Source: UBA4416 sp044238845 (lineage in GTDB: Bacteria > Bacteroidota > Bacteroidia > B-17B0 > Aurantibacillaceae). Taken from it: 64,000 bases of DNA. The DNA is taken from positions 1 through 64,000 of the forward strand of contig JBIICN010000018.1 in the NCBI GenBank assembly GCA_044238845.1, in the 5' to 3' direction. Below are positions 22,960-31,718 of this stretch, piece by piece (positions within the stretch are counted from its first letter, which is position 1; the number at the start of each line of letters is the position of its first letter). The translations under genes and the position numbers were made by a program. The notes under the pieces were generated by a model that saw only the letters and a program-made list of their open reading frames with translations, was not told the origin of the DNA and searched no databases.

Positions 22960-24111
22960 ATGCCAAAGATTTTAATTATTGACGACGAAAAAGCGATTCG
23001 TAGAACGATTAAAGAAATTTTAGAGTTCGAAAAATACAATGTTGACGAAGCAGAAGATGGTCAGCAGGGTTTGGATATGGCTTTGAAAGGAAATTACGAT
23101 GTGATTTTAAGTGATATTAAAATGCCTAAGTTAGATGGTACGGAGTTGTTGAATAAATTAATGGCTCATGGCACCGAATCCTCATTAATTATGATGAGTG
23201 GGCATGGAAATATTGAAACTGCAGTTGATGCTGTTAAAAAAGGTGCTTTTGATTATTTGGCAAAACCAATTGATTTAAATCGTTTGTTGGTAACCATCCG
23301 TAACGCCATGGATAAATCAACTTTAGTTATTGAGACTAAAATTCTAAAAAAGAAAATTGGAAAGTCTTATGAAATGATAGGTGATTCAAAAGCCTTGAAT
23401 AACATCAGAGACATGATTGAAAAAGTAGCGCCAACCGATGCTCGTGTTTTAATTACAGGAAGTAATGGTAGTGGTAAAGAATTAGTAGCTCGTGAAATCC
23501 ACAATAAAAGTAGCCGTGCTAATTCGCCTTTAATTGAAGTAAACTGTGCCGCTATACCAAGCGAGTTAATTGAGAGTGAATTGTTTGGACATGAAAAGGG
23601 AGCGTTTACAAGCGCCGTGGCAACTCGTAAAGGTAAATTTGAATTAGCAGAAGGCGGCACTATTTTCTTAGATGAAATTGGCGATATGAGTTTATCGGCA
23701 CAAGCAAAAGTGTTAAGAGCGTTACAAGAAAATAAAATCACTAGAGTAGGTGGCGATAAAGAAATTAAAGTAGATGTAAGAATTATTGCAGCTACCAACA
23801 AAGATTTAAAAAAGGAAATTGAAAAAGGAGAATTTAGAGAAGATTTATTTCATCGTTTAAGTGTCATTCCAATTCAAGTGCCATCATTAAATGATCGTAA
23901 AGAAGATATTCCTGCATTAGCGGAACACTTTATTAATTTGATTTGTGCAGATTACGGTATGCCTATGAAAACAATTACTAAGGATGCTTTAAAAGCATTT
24001 CAACAAAAAAATTGGACAGGAAATATCCGTGAATTTAGAAACGTGATTGAACGTTTAATTATTTTATGTGGTAAAGAAATTACAGATAAGGACGTGAAAC
24101 AATTTGCTTAA
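22960..24111 (+). CDS. sigma-54-dependent response regulator (NtrC type) lacking a DNA-binding domain
   Basis: 383 aa. Receiver domain 1-120: acidic pocket DDE at 8-10, phosphoacceptor Asp52 (SDIKMPKLDG) and Lys102. AAA+ domain from about 140: Walker A GSNGSGKE at 167-174, the sigma-54-contacting GAFTSA loop at 214-219, Walker B/DEIGD at 238-242, and later arginine residues. The protein ends ITDKDVKQFA right after the AAA+ lid, where NtrC would continue with a Fis-type helix-turn-helix. It may activate sigma-54 promoters from solution or through a partner. No histidine kinase is next to it. Confidence 0.92.
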   Translation: MPKILIIDDEKAIRRTIKEILEFEKYNVDEAEDGQQGLDMALKGNYDVILSDIKMPKLDGTELLNKLMAHGTESSLIMMSGHGNIETAVDAVKKGAFDYLAKPIDLNRLLVTIRNAMDKSTLVIETKILKKKIGKSYEMIGDSKALNNIRDMIEKVAPTDARVLITGSNGSGKELVAREIHNKSSRANSPLIEVNCAAIPSELIESELFGHEKGAFTSAVATRKGKFELAEGGTIFLDEIGDMSLSAQAKVLRALQENKITRVGGDKEIKVDVRIIAATNKDLKKEIEKGEFREDLFHRLSVIPIQVPSLNDRKEDIPALAEHFINLICADYGMPMKTITKDALKAFQQKNWTGNIREFRNVIERLIILCGKEITDKDVKQFA

Positions 24112-24138
24112 TTAAATATCGATTGAAATTAAACCCAA

Positions 24139-24176
24139 TTCCTCCTTTGAAGGAGGTGTCCGTAGGACGGAGGATG
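24139..24176 (+). repeat. GGAGG-type palindromic repeat
   Basis: CCTCC-TTTGAA-GGAGG hairpin, TGTCC-GTA-GGACG hairpin, then GGAGGATG. Same three-block plan as the copies at 25565 and 32721. It is 38 bases before the lipoprotein gene. Confidence 0.85.
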
Positions 24177-24214
24177 TAAACATAATAAAAACGCTACGAC
24201 TGAGTATTTTAAAC

Positions 24215-24724
24215 ATGAATTTGTATTTAAAAATAGTTCTTATTTTTATTTTAATTGCTGGTTTATATGGCTGCAATTCAAGTAAGCAAGAAGAAGCAAC
24301 TACTATTTCTTCGAAAGTAAATTTGTTAGATACGGCAACGTGGTTCATTGGAACTTGGCAAAATCAAACATCAGAAGGTTTATTTACTGAACAATGGAGT
24401 CAAAAAAATGATTCAGTTTATTCGGCTATAAGTACAGTAGTTGTTAATCATAATGATACAGTATTTTTTGAGTCCATTTTATTGGAGCAAAAAAACAACG
24501 AATTGTTTTATACAGTTTCTGTAAAAGATCAAAATAAAGAATTACCTGTTTCTTTTAAATTAGTAAATGCAACAGCTAATCAATTAGTATTTGAAAATCC
24601 AACACATGATTTTCCAACCCGGATTACCTATTCAAAAATTTCGGAAGATTCTATTGTTGCTTCTATTTCTGGCTTAATTGACGGAAAAGAAAAAACAGAG
24701 CAATTCCCAATGAAAAAAATATAA
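24215..24724 (+). CDS. lipoprotein of the DUF6265 type
   Basis: 169 aa. A lipoprotein signal ends GLYGC with the Cys at about residue 20, followed by a Ser/Thr-rich linker and a lipocalin-like beta domain. It begins FIGTWQNQTSEGLFTEQW and ends in the FENPTHDFPTRITYSKI stretch that marks DUF6265. The family is uncharacterised. It lies upstream of murQ with four bases between, in the same direction, so both are probably on one transcript. A role in envelope recycling is only suggested by that pairing. Confidence 0.75.
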   Translation: MNLYLKIVLIFILIAGLYGCNSSKQEEATTISSKVNLLDTATWFIGTWQNQTSEGLFTEQWSQKNDSVYSAISTVVVNHNDTVFFESILLEQKNNELFYTVSVKDQNKELPVSFKLVNATANQLVFENPTHDFPTRITYSKISEDSIVASISGLIDGKEKTEQFPMKKI

Positions 24725-24728
24725 TAAG

Positions 24729-25538
24729 ATGCAAAAAACAACCGAAGCAGATTCATACTACAATAACCTTGAAACGATGAGTGTTCAAGAATTATTATTG
24801 AATATGAATAAAGAAGATAAAACTGTTCCATTAGCTGTAGAAAAAGCAATTCCTCAAATTGAAAAATTAGTGGACGTGATTGTTTCTAAAATGCAACAAG
24901 GCGGGCGCTTATTTTATATGGGGGCAGGTACAAGCGGCCGATTAGGAATATTAGATGCAAGTGAATGTCCACCAACCTATGGTATTGAACATGGTAGAGT
25001 AGTGGGTTTAATTGCTGGCGGTGATACTGCTATTCGTAAAGCTGTTGAGTTTGCAGAAGATGATGTAAACCAAGGTTGGACAGATTTACAAGAACATCAA
25101 ATTAACCATAACGATGTGGTAGTTGGTATAGCAGCATCAGGAACAACACCTTATGTGATTGGAGCATTAGAAACTTGTAATAAAAATAATATCGAAACAG
25201 GATGTATTGTTTGCAATAGCGGTTCACCAGTGGCTACTGTTTCTAAATTTCCAGTTGAAGTAGTAGTTGGCCCAGAGTTTGTAACTGGTTCAACCAGAAT
25301 GAAATCGGGTACAGCGCAGAAGTTAGTGTTGAATATGATTTCAACTTCGGTGATGATTAAATTGGGAAGAGTAAAAGGAAATAAAATGGTGGATATGCAA
25401 TTGAGTAATCATAAATTAGTAGATAGAGGAACTCGCATGGTGATGAAGAACACTGGTTTAGAAGATTATGAAGTTGCTAAAGAATTGTTATTAAAACATG
25501 GTAGTGTAAGAAAGGCAACTGAGAGTTTAAATAAGTAA
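24729..25538 (+). CDS. murQ: N-acetylmuramic acid 6-phosphate etherase
   Basis: 269 aa of SIS-domain type. The diagnostic stretch GAGTSGRLGILDASECPPT is complete, followed by GIAASGTTPYVIGAL (second phosphosugar-binding loop) and STRMKSGTAQKLVLNMIST. MurQ cleaves the lactyl ether of MurNAc-6-P to GlcNAc-6-P in peptidoglycan recycling. Slightly shorter than E. coli MurQ at the C terminus. No amgK, nagZ or ampG homologue is in view. It follows a DUF6265 lipoprotein gene. Confidence 0.95.
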   Translation: MQKTTEADSYYNNLETMSVQELLLNMNKEDKTVPLAVEKAIPQIEKLVDVIVSKMQQGGRLFYMGAGTSGRLGILDASECPPTYGIEHGRVVGLIAGGDTAIRKAVEFAEDDVNQGWTDLQEHQINHNDVVVGIAASGTTPYVIGALETCNKNNIETGCIVCNSGSPVATVSKFPVEVVVGPEFVTGSTRMKSGTAQKLVLNMISTSVMIKLGRVKGNKMVDMQLSNHKLVDRGTRMVMKNTGLEDYEVAKELLLKHGSVRKATESLNK

Positions 25539-25564
25539 AATATTAATTGAATATTAAACCAATT

Positions 25565-25622
25565 CCTCTCCCGATAGCTATCGGGATGAAGGAGGTGTCC
25601 GCCAGCTGGCGGACGGAGGATG
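25565..25622 (+). repeat. GGAGG-type palindromic repeat, extended by two perfect palindromes
   Basis: Same outer blocks as the repeat at 24139 (CCTC ... GGAGGTGTCC ... GGACGGAGGATG). The first hairpin loop contains the perfect 16-base palindrome CCCGATAGCTATCGGG (25570-25585), and the second hairpin is the perfect 18-base palindrome GTCCGCCAGCTGGCGGAC (25597-25614). It lies 24 bases before the VF530 gene. Confidence 0.88.
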
Positions 25623-25646
25623 TAATTAGAACATAAACAGAATAAA

Positions 25647-25865
25647 ATGCCTGAACAAAAAAATAATCCACTACACGGTAAAACACTACAAATGATTTTG
25701 GAGCATTTGGTGCAGCATTACCGTTGGGATGGATTAGCTTACCATATTGATATTAATTGTTTTAAGTCAAATCCAAGTATTAAATCAAGTTTAACGTTTT
25801 TACGTAAAACACCTTGGGCACGCAAAAAAGTAGAAGATTTGTACGTAGATTTAATAAATTCTTAA
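25647..25865 (+). CDS. VF530-family protein (DUF2132)
   Basis: 72 aa. It matches the family pattern throughout: NNPLHGKTLQMILEHLVQHY, then WDGLAYHIDINCFKSNPSIK and FLRKTPWARKKVEDLY. Members are small, all-helical, and carry a name hinting at DNA binding that has structural but little functional support. The gene is single, with a palindromic repeat upstream and the DUF2911 gene after it. No further evidence of function. Confidence 0.88.
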   Translation: MPEQKNNPLHGKTLQMILEHLVQHYRWDGLAYHIDINCFKSNPSIKSSLTFLRKTPWARKKVEDLYVDLINS

Positions 25866-25889
25866 TCAAACATTTCTCATTAAAAGTTT

Positions 25890-25897
25890 TATCTTTG
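25890..25897 (+). promoter_or_regulatory. TAnnTTTG -7 element for the DUF2911 gene
   Basis: TATCTTTG, 57 bases before the ATG at 25955. Confidence 0.5.
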
Positions 25898-25954
25898 GAA
25901 ACATTATTCCATTTTAATTGTATTATATAAACTAAACTTAAAACCAATAAAACT

Positions 25955-26809
25955 ATGTTATTGAACAAACTAAAAACGATTACAGGTGCAATTGCCATTG
26001 CAGCTATTACAACAACTTCATTAAGTGCACAATTAAAAGTGCCTGCTCCAAGTCCATCACAAACATTAAAACAAGCTTTTGCTTTATCAGATATTACTGT
26101 TGAATATTCTCGTCCAAGTGCAAAAGGTCGTGTTGTTTATGGCGATGTGGTTTCTTTTGGAAAAGTATGGCGTACAGGTGCAAATGGTGCTACTAAAATT
26201 ACTTTTGGTGAAGATGTAAAAGTAGAAGGTAATGATATAAAAGCTGGTACGTATGCATTATATTCAGTTCCTAATAAAGATAGTTGGGAATTGATGTTAT
26301 ACAAAGATTTAACTTTAGGTGGTAATGTTGGTGATTATAAAAAAGAAGATGAAGTATTACGTTTTACGGTTAAGCCAACAGCTTTAACTGAGAAAGTAGA
26401 AACGTTTGAAATTAATGTAGCAGATATTACTTCCACTTCAGCTAACATCGAATTATCTTGGGAAAAAACTCGCGTGGCTTTTAAAGTAACAGCTGATATT
26501 GATTCTAAGATTATGAAAACAATTGAATCAACGGTTATGAAAGATAATCGTCCTTATTACCAAGCAGCATCTTATTATTATGATAATGATAAAGATTTGA
26601 AATTAGCGACTGAGTGGATTGACAAAGCAATTGCAAATAACCCTAAAGCATATTGGGTTGTTTTATTAAAAGCTAAAATCCAATTTAAAGCAAAAGATTT
26701 AAAAGGAGCTGCGGTTACTGCTGAACAAGCAAAAGTTTTAGCAACGGCAGATCAAGATGATGCTTACGTTAAAATGGCTGATAAAATTATTGCAGATTGC
26801 AAAAAATAA
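25955..26809 (+). CDS. exported DUF2911 protein with a C-terminal TPR-like region
   Basis: 284 aa. A signal peptide (MLLNKLKTITGAIAIAAI..TSLSAQ) is followed by the DUF2911 domain, recognisable from SPSQTLKQAFALSDITVEYS, RPSAKGRVVYGD, WRTGANGATKITF and KAGTYALYSVP. The last 90 residues (YYDNDKDLKLATEWIDKAIA to AKVLATADQDDAYVKM) look like tetratricopeptide helices. The family is common in Bacteroidota and of unknown function, probably periplasmic. It has its own promoter and terminator. Confidence 0.88.
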   Translation: MLLNKLKTITGAIAIAAITTTSLSAQLKVPAPSPSQTLKQAFALSDITVEYSRPSAKGRVVYGDVVSFGKVWRTGANGATKITFGEDVKVEGNDIKAGTYALYSVPNKDSWELMLYKDLTLGGNVGDYKKEDEVLRFTVKPTALTEKVETFEINVADITSTSANIELSWEKTRVAFKVTADIDSKIMKTIESTVMKDNRPYYQAASYYYDNDKDLKLATEWIDKAIANNPKAYWVVLLKAKIQFKAKDLKGAAVTAEQAKVLATADQDDAYVKMADKIIADCKK

Positions 26810-26828
26810 TTTAGAGTTTTTATAATTC

Positions 26829-26861
26829 AAAAGTCCTATCGGTAACGGTAGGACTTTTTTT
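26829..26861 (+). terminator. intrinsic terminator
   Basis: AAGTCCTA and TAGGACTT arms around TCGGTAACGG, followed by seven T. Ends the DUF2911 transcript. Confidence 0.88.
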
Positions 26862-26881
26862 GTTTTACGATATGATTATTT

Positions 26882-27136
26882 GGGCGTGCCCCGCAACGTA
26901 CTTCGAGTTCCTCAGTAACCAAGGCAGCGGGTCGTGCTTTTCGCTGCAATCTTTTTTGAGAAAATTCAAAAAAGGATTTACGCTACAATCACTCACGCAA
27001 TTCAGTCAAAAATCGAAGTGTAAATTTCAATTTGAAATTAAGCTCGCGTGAAGGATTGAAGTGGAAATCCTTTTATGTAACGCAGTGGAATAAAAGATTG
27101 AAACGGAAAGCCTGACCGCTTTTAGCGGGCACGACC
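26882..27136. mobile_element. 255-bp MITE-like element with terminal inverted repeats and a long internal hairpin
   Basis: This fills the only gene-free stretch over 300 bases (26810-27139). The ends are imperfect inverted repeats: GGGCGTGCCCCGC at the left and GCGGGCACGACC at the right. Inside, AAAAGGATTTACGCTACAAT (continuing CACTCACGC) pairs with GCGTGAAGGATTGAAGTGGA (continuing AATCCTTTT) with about four mismatches in 29. A second pair, TTTTCGCTGCAATCTTTT with AAAAGATTGAAACGGAAA, lies outside that. No convincing ORF. It ends three bases beyond the symporter stop codon. No transposase is present. Confidence 0.65.
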
Positions 27137-27139
27137 AAA

Positions 27140-28837
27140 TTATTCTGCTACTTGTCTTTTATTTAAAACTAACTGAATAACAAAAGCAAATCCCATCACC
27201 AGTAAACAACCAATCACATTAAGCCACAAGAAAGCAGTTAAATCAGTTATCCAAGCGTATACAATAAAAGCTTCGGCTATTAAGGCGGCGTAAAAAACAG
27301 CTGTTCCGCTAATGTGTTTCATATAAAAGGCAACTAAGAAAATTCCCAAAATAGTGCCGTAAAATAAAGAACCTAAAATGTTTACGGCTTCAATTAAATT
27401 ACCAACTCGGCTGGCATAAAAGGCAACCATAATACAAAACAAACCCCAAATAACGGTTGTCCAACGGGATGCCGATAAATAAGATTTATCACTTTCTTCT
27501 TTTTTAAATAAGCGTTTATAAAAATCAATAATGGTTGTTGATGCCAATGAATTTAAGCCACTAGCCATGGAACCCATCGATGCTAAAAAGATAATGGCAA
27601 TTAATAATCCAACCACACCAATGGGCAATTGTGTAGTAATGAAATTTAAAAAAATGTAATTCGTATCATTCACGTCCGCTTTCGGATTATTTTTTTGCAT
27701 CAAAGCGGTTGCTTCTTTTCTGATGGCATTACTTTTTTTATCGGCAGCTTGCACGTTTGTTCTTGCTGTATTAATGGCTTGCTCATCTTCACTGTGAATG
27801 GCTTCTACAAGCTTATTGACTTCGGTTTGTTTTTCGGTATGAGCAATTACGTAGGCTTTTTCTAATGCTTTAAAATCTTCTTTGTATACACTGTTTTGTA
27901 TGCTACTTACTTCTACTTTATTAAAAAAGATAGGAGATTGATGAAATTGATAAAAGGTAAATACCATCACACCAATTAATAAAATAAAAAACTGCATTGG
28001 TATTTTCACTAAACCATTCATTACTAAACCTAAACGACTTTGTGCAATTGATTTTCCTGTTAAATAGCGTCCCACTTGCGATTGATCTGTACCGAAATAA
28101 GAGAGTTGCAAAAAGAAACCTCCAATAATTCCTGACCAAATATTGTATTTATTATTCACATCAAATTTAGTATCGATAGCATTGAGTTTATCCATTTTAC
28201 CTGCAATGTGTAAAGCGTCGCTAAAACTCACGTTGTCAGGTAATAAATGAACTACCATGTAAGCGGCTAAAAATAGTCCGGCAAAAATCACACTCATTTG
28301 AAATAATTGCGTGTAGGATACCGCTTTTGCTCCCCCGTAAACAGTATATGCAATTACAATTAATCCGTTTAACACGATGGTATAATTAACGTCAATATTT
28401 AAAATGGTTGACAAAATAATGGCTGGTGCATAAATAGTAATACCGGTTGAAAGCCCACGTTGCAATAAAAATAAAAAGGCAGTAAGTGTTCGTGTTTTAT
28501 TATCAAAACGTTTTTCTAAAAATTCGTAAGCCGTAAATACATTGAGTTTATGGAAAATAGGAATAAACGTAATACACAAAACAACCATGGCCAATGGTAA
28601 ACCAAAATAGAATTGTACAAAGCGTAAACCGTCCGTATAACCTTGACCTGGAGCTGATAAAAAAGTAATAGCACTTGCCTGCGTTGCCATTACCGATAAA
28701 CCAACATGATACCAAGGTAATTGTCTGTCGGCTAATAAGTAACCTTCAATGTTTTTTGTATGACGGCTTTTCCAAACGCCATAACCAACGATAGATAAAA
28801 GTGTCATACTTAATATAATCCAATCAATAAAGCTCAT
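27140..28837 (-). CDS. sodium:solute symporter (SSS/SLC5 family)
   Basis: 565 aa, about 13 hydrophobic segments. The family pattern is present: N-terminal GYGVWKSRHTKNIEGYLLADRQ, WYHVGLSVMATQASAITFLSAPG, GGAKAVSYTQLFQMSVIFAG and the C-terminal GSMASGLNSLASTTIIDFY. It should import a small organic solute (sugar, amino acid or carboxylate) with Na+. A cytosolic insert of about 90 charged residues (VEVSSIQNSVYKEDFKALEK onward) divides two helices. Its ATG overlaps the TGA of a 41-aa upstream ORF (ATGA), indicating translational coupling. Solute unknown. Confidence 0.9.
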   Translation of the reverse strand: MSFIDWIILSMTLLSIVGYGVWKSRHTKNIEGYLLADRQLPWYHVGLSVMATQASAITFLSAPGQGYTDGLRFVQFYFGLPLAMVVLCITFIPIFHKLNVFTAYEFLEKRFDNKTRTLTAFLFLLQRGLSTGITIYAPAIILSTILNIDVNYTIVLNGLIVIAYTVYGGAKAVSYTQLFQMSVIFAGLFLAAYMVVHLLPDNVSFSDALHIAGKMDKLNAIDTKFDVNNKYNIWSGIIGGFFLQLSYFGTDQSQVGRYLTGKSIAQSRLGLVMNGLVKIPMQFFILLIGVMVFTFYQFHQSPIFFNKVEVSSIQNSVYKEDFKALEKAYVIAHTEKQTEVNKLVEAIHSEDEQAINTARTNVQAADKKSNAIRKEATALMQKNNPKADVNDTNYIFLNFITTQLPIGVVGLLIAIIFLASMGSMASGLNSLASTTIIDFYKRLFKKEESDKSYLSASRWTTVIWGLFCIMVAFYASRVGNLIEAVNILGSLFYGTILGIFLVAFYMKHISGTAVFYAALIAEAFIVYAWITDLTAFLWLNVIGCLLVMGFAFVIQLVLNKRQVAE

Positions 28838-28959
28838 TTATAATGTTGGGTAAAAAAGTAAAGCGAAACAATAACAGCTAATAATACGCCAATAACCAAT
28901 GCGTAAACATTGCGCCATGATTTTAAGATTGGTGATTTTTCTTCTTCTAGTTTATTCAT
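28834..28959 (-). CDS. 41-aa single-helix membrane protein coupled to the symporter
   Basis: ATG 28959 to TGA 28834. The protein MNKLEEEKSPILKSWRNVYA continues LVIGVLLAVIVSLYFFTQHY and K: an acidic head, a SWRNVY segment and one membrane helix. The stop overlaps the next gene's start in ATGA, which is strong evidence that it is translated. Small helical companions upstream of SSS-type carriers are known, but I cannot assign this one to a family. A role as accessory subunit of the symporter is inferred. Confidence 0.72.
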   Translation of the reverse strand: MNKLEEEKSPILKSWRNVYALVIGVLLAVIVSLYFFTQHYK

Positions 28960-29039
28960 TGGTTAAATAGGAACACGGATAAAACGGATTTGGCTGATTA
29001 ATTATTTCTATGTTTACTATGTGACTATGTGTTTAAATT

Positions 29040-31514
29040 CTACTTATTCTCAGGTAAACTTAACAAATTCACAAATAAGCGGTAAGCGCCAGGAATACCA
29101 GCTGGTAGCTCTCTAAAGAAAACTAACCCAGTATAAACAAAATTACCTTTGCCATATTTGCCTATAATTAAACTACCGTCGCTTGATTTTTCGTTTGGGT
29201 CGTTCATGGTAAAAATGGTTTCATATTGTTTGTCAATTTCAGTGGCAAAATAAATGCCTCGTTCTTGAATCCAGCCATCAAAATCTTTTTGAGTAATTTG
29301 ATTTGGGAAGTTTAGTGCAGAATGTTTCTCGTTACTAAATTTTACTTCTGCTTTTTCGTTAGTCACTCTATCTCTTGAAATGGTAAAAGGATAGGGACCA
29401 ATATTTGCTTTTACAGGCCCAATGCGGTTATTGGTATTGTATTGCACAATTAAATTACCACCATTTTTAACATACTCCATCAATTTTGGATAATGAACTT
29501 GTAAACGGTCATTAGTGTTATAAGCACGAACCCCTGATACAATAGCGTTATATTGAGATAGATTTCCGTTAACTAATAATTCATCTGTCAAAACAGTAAC
29601 GTTATATCCAATTTGCTTTAAGCAGGCAGGTACATCGTCTCCAGCGCCAGGAATATAACCAATAGACGTTCCTGTTTTCTTTAAATCAATATTTACTAAA
29701 CCAGCTTCGGCATCACTTAAAATAAATTGATAAGGAATGTGGTCGTACTCAATTCGTTTAATGCTCTTATTATATGAAATACTATTTATTAAAACAGAAG
29801 CTTGTATTTGTCCATCTTTTGCGTTTTTATCAGCTACAATAGTTGCTTCTATAATAGCCTCATCACCCTTGTTAGCTAATTTAAATTCTGGATTTTTAAT
29901 AGAGATATTCCATCCCGCACTTCCATTTAATTCGAGTTTACCGTTTGTATTTGCTGTATTAGCTTTAACGGTTATAGAAATTGTTTTTGGAGTTGCGTCT
30001 GTAAATACAAACACTTTCTCAGGAATGTTAACCGTTGCTGGAGGTAATATCTCAAACGGACGATAAATTTCTCCTTTTACAGGGTCGGTAAATTTATATA
30101 CTAATGCGCGTTCAATTTTTAAATTCAAATCTAAAATTGAGATATTAAAAATAACTTTAGTTGATGATGCATTCTCTGGTTTACCAATTAAATCAGGATT
30201 AGTAACGGTATATAAACCAATATCATGTTTTTCATTTAACCAATAAGGATTAGAAAAAGATAATGAATTAGATAGTTTTTCTTTACGTTTAAACGTATAC
30301 AATTCATTTGCTTTTAAAGATAAAGCTGTCGTTGTATCACTATTTAAATAAGAAACACTATTTAGTTTTACATCGCTTTTATTACGATTTACGATTTGTG
30401 TAGTGATAGCAACATCGTTTCCAGATATACCAATATAATCAGCAGTTGACGCCTCTAACCATAAACCAGAACAAGCAAGTAACAAAGTTTCAGTTTCTTT
30501 TAATTTTTGTTGTTTCCAATATTTTAAATGAGTATTGGATTCATCTAATGCTTGAATTTGTTTGTAAATAGCAACTAAGTCTGCAAGGCTATTTTCAGGT
30601 GCTTGAGGATTATATGTTTTAATACAATCGTCAATTAATTTTTGAATTTTTTCTTGCCCTTTAAATTTTGCCCAAGTGGTATTAATGCCTTCAAACAAAT
30701 CTGCTGAAACGCTATCACCTTTTAGTAATTTAAAATATTCGATGTTAGAACCACGTTGTTTAGCAGAACCAAAGCCTTGACTTTTGTGACAAGAGCGACT
30801 CTCAGCAGCAATTTCACCATAGCTTTTTCCTAATAAAGGATTAAACACACCCACATCTATTTTTAATTGATTAGGAGCTGTGGTGTTGGTTGTTCCAAAA
30901 TTAAAAGTGTTCCAAAAGATTCTTTTAGCTTGCCATACTTGAACATATTTTAATTGTTCTGGGAAACGTTTTGGATCGGCTGCGGCATCAAATGCCTCAA
31001 CGGCTAACATAGCAGATGCTGTATGATGTCCATGCCCACCTTCGCCAGTTGTAGGAAAACGACAAATAATCACATCAGGCTTAAAACGACGAATCGTTAA
31101 AACGACATCAGCCAAAATACTGTCTTTGTTCCAAATAGTAAAAGTTTCTTCAGGATTTTTAGAGTAACCAAAGTCATTAGCTCTTGTGAAAAATTGCTCT
31201 GCACCATCTATTCTTCTGGCTGCTAATAATTCTTGTGTTCTTATTAATCCTAATAATTCGCCTTGTTCTTTACCAATTAAGTTTTGTCCACCATCTCCAC
31301 GGGTTAGAGATAAATAACCAGTTCGTAATTTCTTTTCATTAGCCAAGTAACCTAACAATCGTGTATTTTCATCATCAGGATGCGCCGCTACATAAAGCAC
31401 GCTTCCAACAGTATTTAATTTTTTTAAACCTTGAATAATGTCAGCGCAATTTTGAGCATAGTGTGATATATATCCAAATAAAGGAAGAGCAAGAAGCAGG
31501 AGTTGTTTTTTCAT
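29040..31514 (-). CDS. exported PIG-L (LmbE-like) family deacetylase, large form
   Basis: 824 aa. Signal peptide MKKQLLLLALPLFGYISHYAQ. The deacetylase domain has the zinc site HPDDE at 45-49 (AAHPDDENTRLLGYLA) and a later histidine segment GEGGHGHHTASA. The remaining 550 residues are beta-rich and contain an NEW3-like Ig stretch near 500-600 and a Rossmann-like C-terminal region (IVSGVRAYNTNDR, NGGNLIVQYNTNN, FVYTGLVFFRELPAGIPGAY) seen in the large Bacteroidota PIG-L proteins. It probably deacetylates an N-acetyl sugar in the periplasm or at the surface. Substrate unknown. Confidence 0.85.
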   Translation of the reverse strand: MKKQLLLLALPLFGYISHYAQNCADIIQGLKKLNTVGSVLYVAAHPDDENTRLLGYLANEKKLRTGYLSLTRGDGGQNLIGKEQGELLGLIRTQELLAARRIDGAEQFFTRANDFGYSKNPEETFTIWNKDSILADVVLTIRRFKPDVIICRFPTTGEGGHGHHTASAMLAVEAFDAAADPKRFPEQLKYVQVWQAKRIFWNTFNFGTTNTTAPNQLKIDVGVFNPLLGKSYGEIAAESRSCHKSQGFGSAKQRGSNIEYFKLLKGDSVSADLFEGINTTWAKFKGQEKIQKLIDDCIKTYNPQAPENSLADLVAIYKQIQALDESNTHLKYWKQQKLKETETLLLACSGLWLEASTADYIGISGNDVAITTQIVNRNKSDVKLNSVSYLNSDTTTALSLKANELYTFKRKEKLSNSLSFSNPYWLNEKHDIGLYTVTNPDLIGKPENASSTKVIFNISILDLNLKIERALVYKFTDPVKGEIYRPFEILPPATVNIPEKVFVFTDATPKTISITVKANTANTNGKLELNGSAGWNISIKNPEFKLANKGDEAIIEATIVADKNAKDGQIQASVLINSISYNKSIKRIEYDHIPYQFILSDAEAGLVNIDLKKTGTSIGYIPGAGDDVPACLKQIGYNVTVLTDELLVNGNLSQYNAIVSGVRAYNTNDRLQVHYPKLMEYVKNGGNLIVQYNTNNRIGPVKANIGPYPFTISRDRVTNEKAEVKFSNEKHSALNFPNQITQKDFDGWIQERGIYFATEIDKQYETIFTMNDPNEKSSDGSLIIGKYGKGNFVYTGLVFFRELPAGIPGAYRLFVNLLSLPENK

Positions 31515-31540
31515 ATGTCTAAATTATTGTTTTTTTATTG

Positions 31541-31603
31541 CCATATGGTATAACCATGTTTAGTCATTCGTGTTTGTAATGGATGTAACATGGTTATTTC
31601 ATA
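31541..31603 (+). repeat. covarying hairpin element, copy A
   Basis: ATAACCATGTT (31550-31560) pairs with AACATGGTTAT (31587-31597) around a 26-base loop, preceded by ATGGT and followed by TTCAT. It is homologous, in opposite orientation, to copy B at 36651, where A-T at the fourth pair is replaced by G-C. Confidence 0.78.
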
Positions 31604-31701
31604 TTCGTTTTAATACAAGATTTTGAAGATAATAATTATTACTTCAATTAAAATAATTATCAATTGTTAATTTGAATCTTTATTAAAGACAAATTAAATC
31701 C

Positions 31702-31709
31702 TATTTTTG
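31702..31709 (+). promoter_or_regulatory. TAnnTTTG -7 element for meaB
   Basis: TATTTTTG ends nine bases before the ATG at 31719 and overlaps an in-frame TTG at 31707, so the ATG is the start and the leader is very short. Confidence 0.58.
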
Positions 31710-31718
31710 TTTTGTATA

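Noticed and set aside
26860..27051. A 63-codon plus-strand ORF in the 26.9-kb element
   Set aside because: It is made of the element's inverted-repeat sequence, has no recognisable protein features, and the DNA is better explained as a structured repeat.
26980..27110. CRISPR-like words (AGGATTGAAG, GGAAATCC)
   Set aside because: They occur in one hairpin, with no regularly spaced identical repeats and no cas genes.
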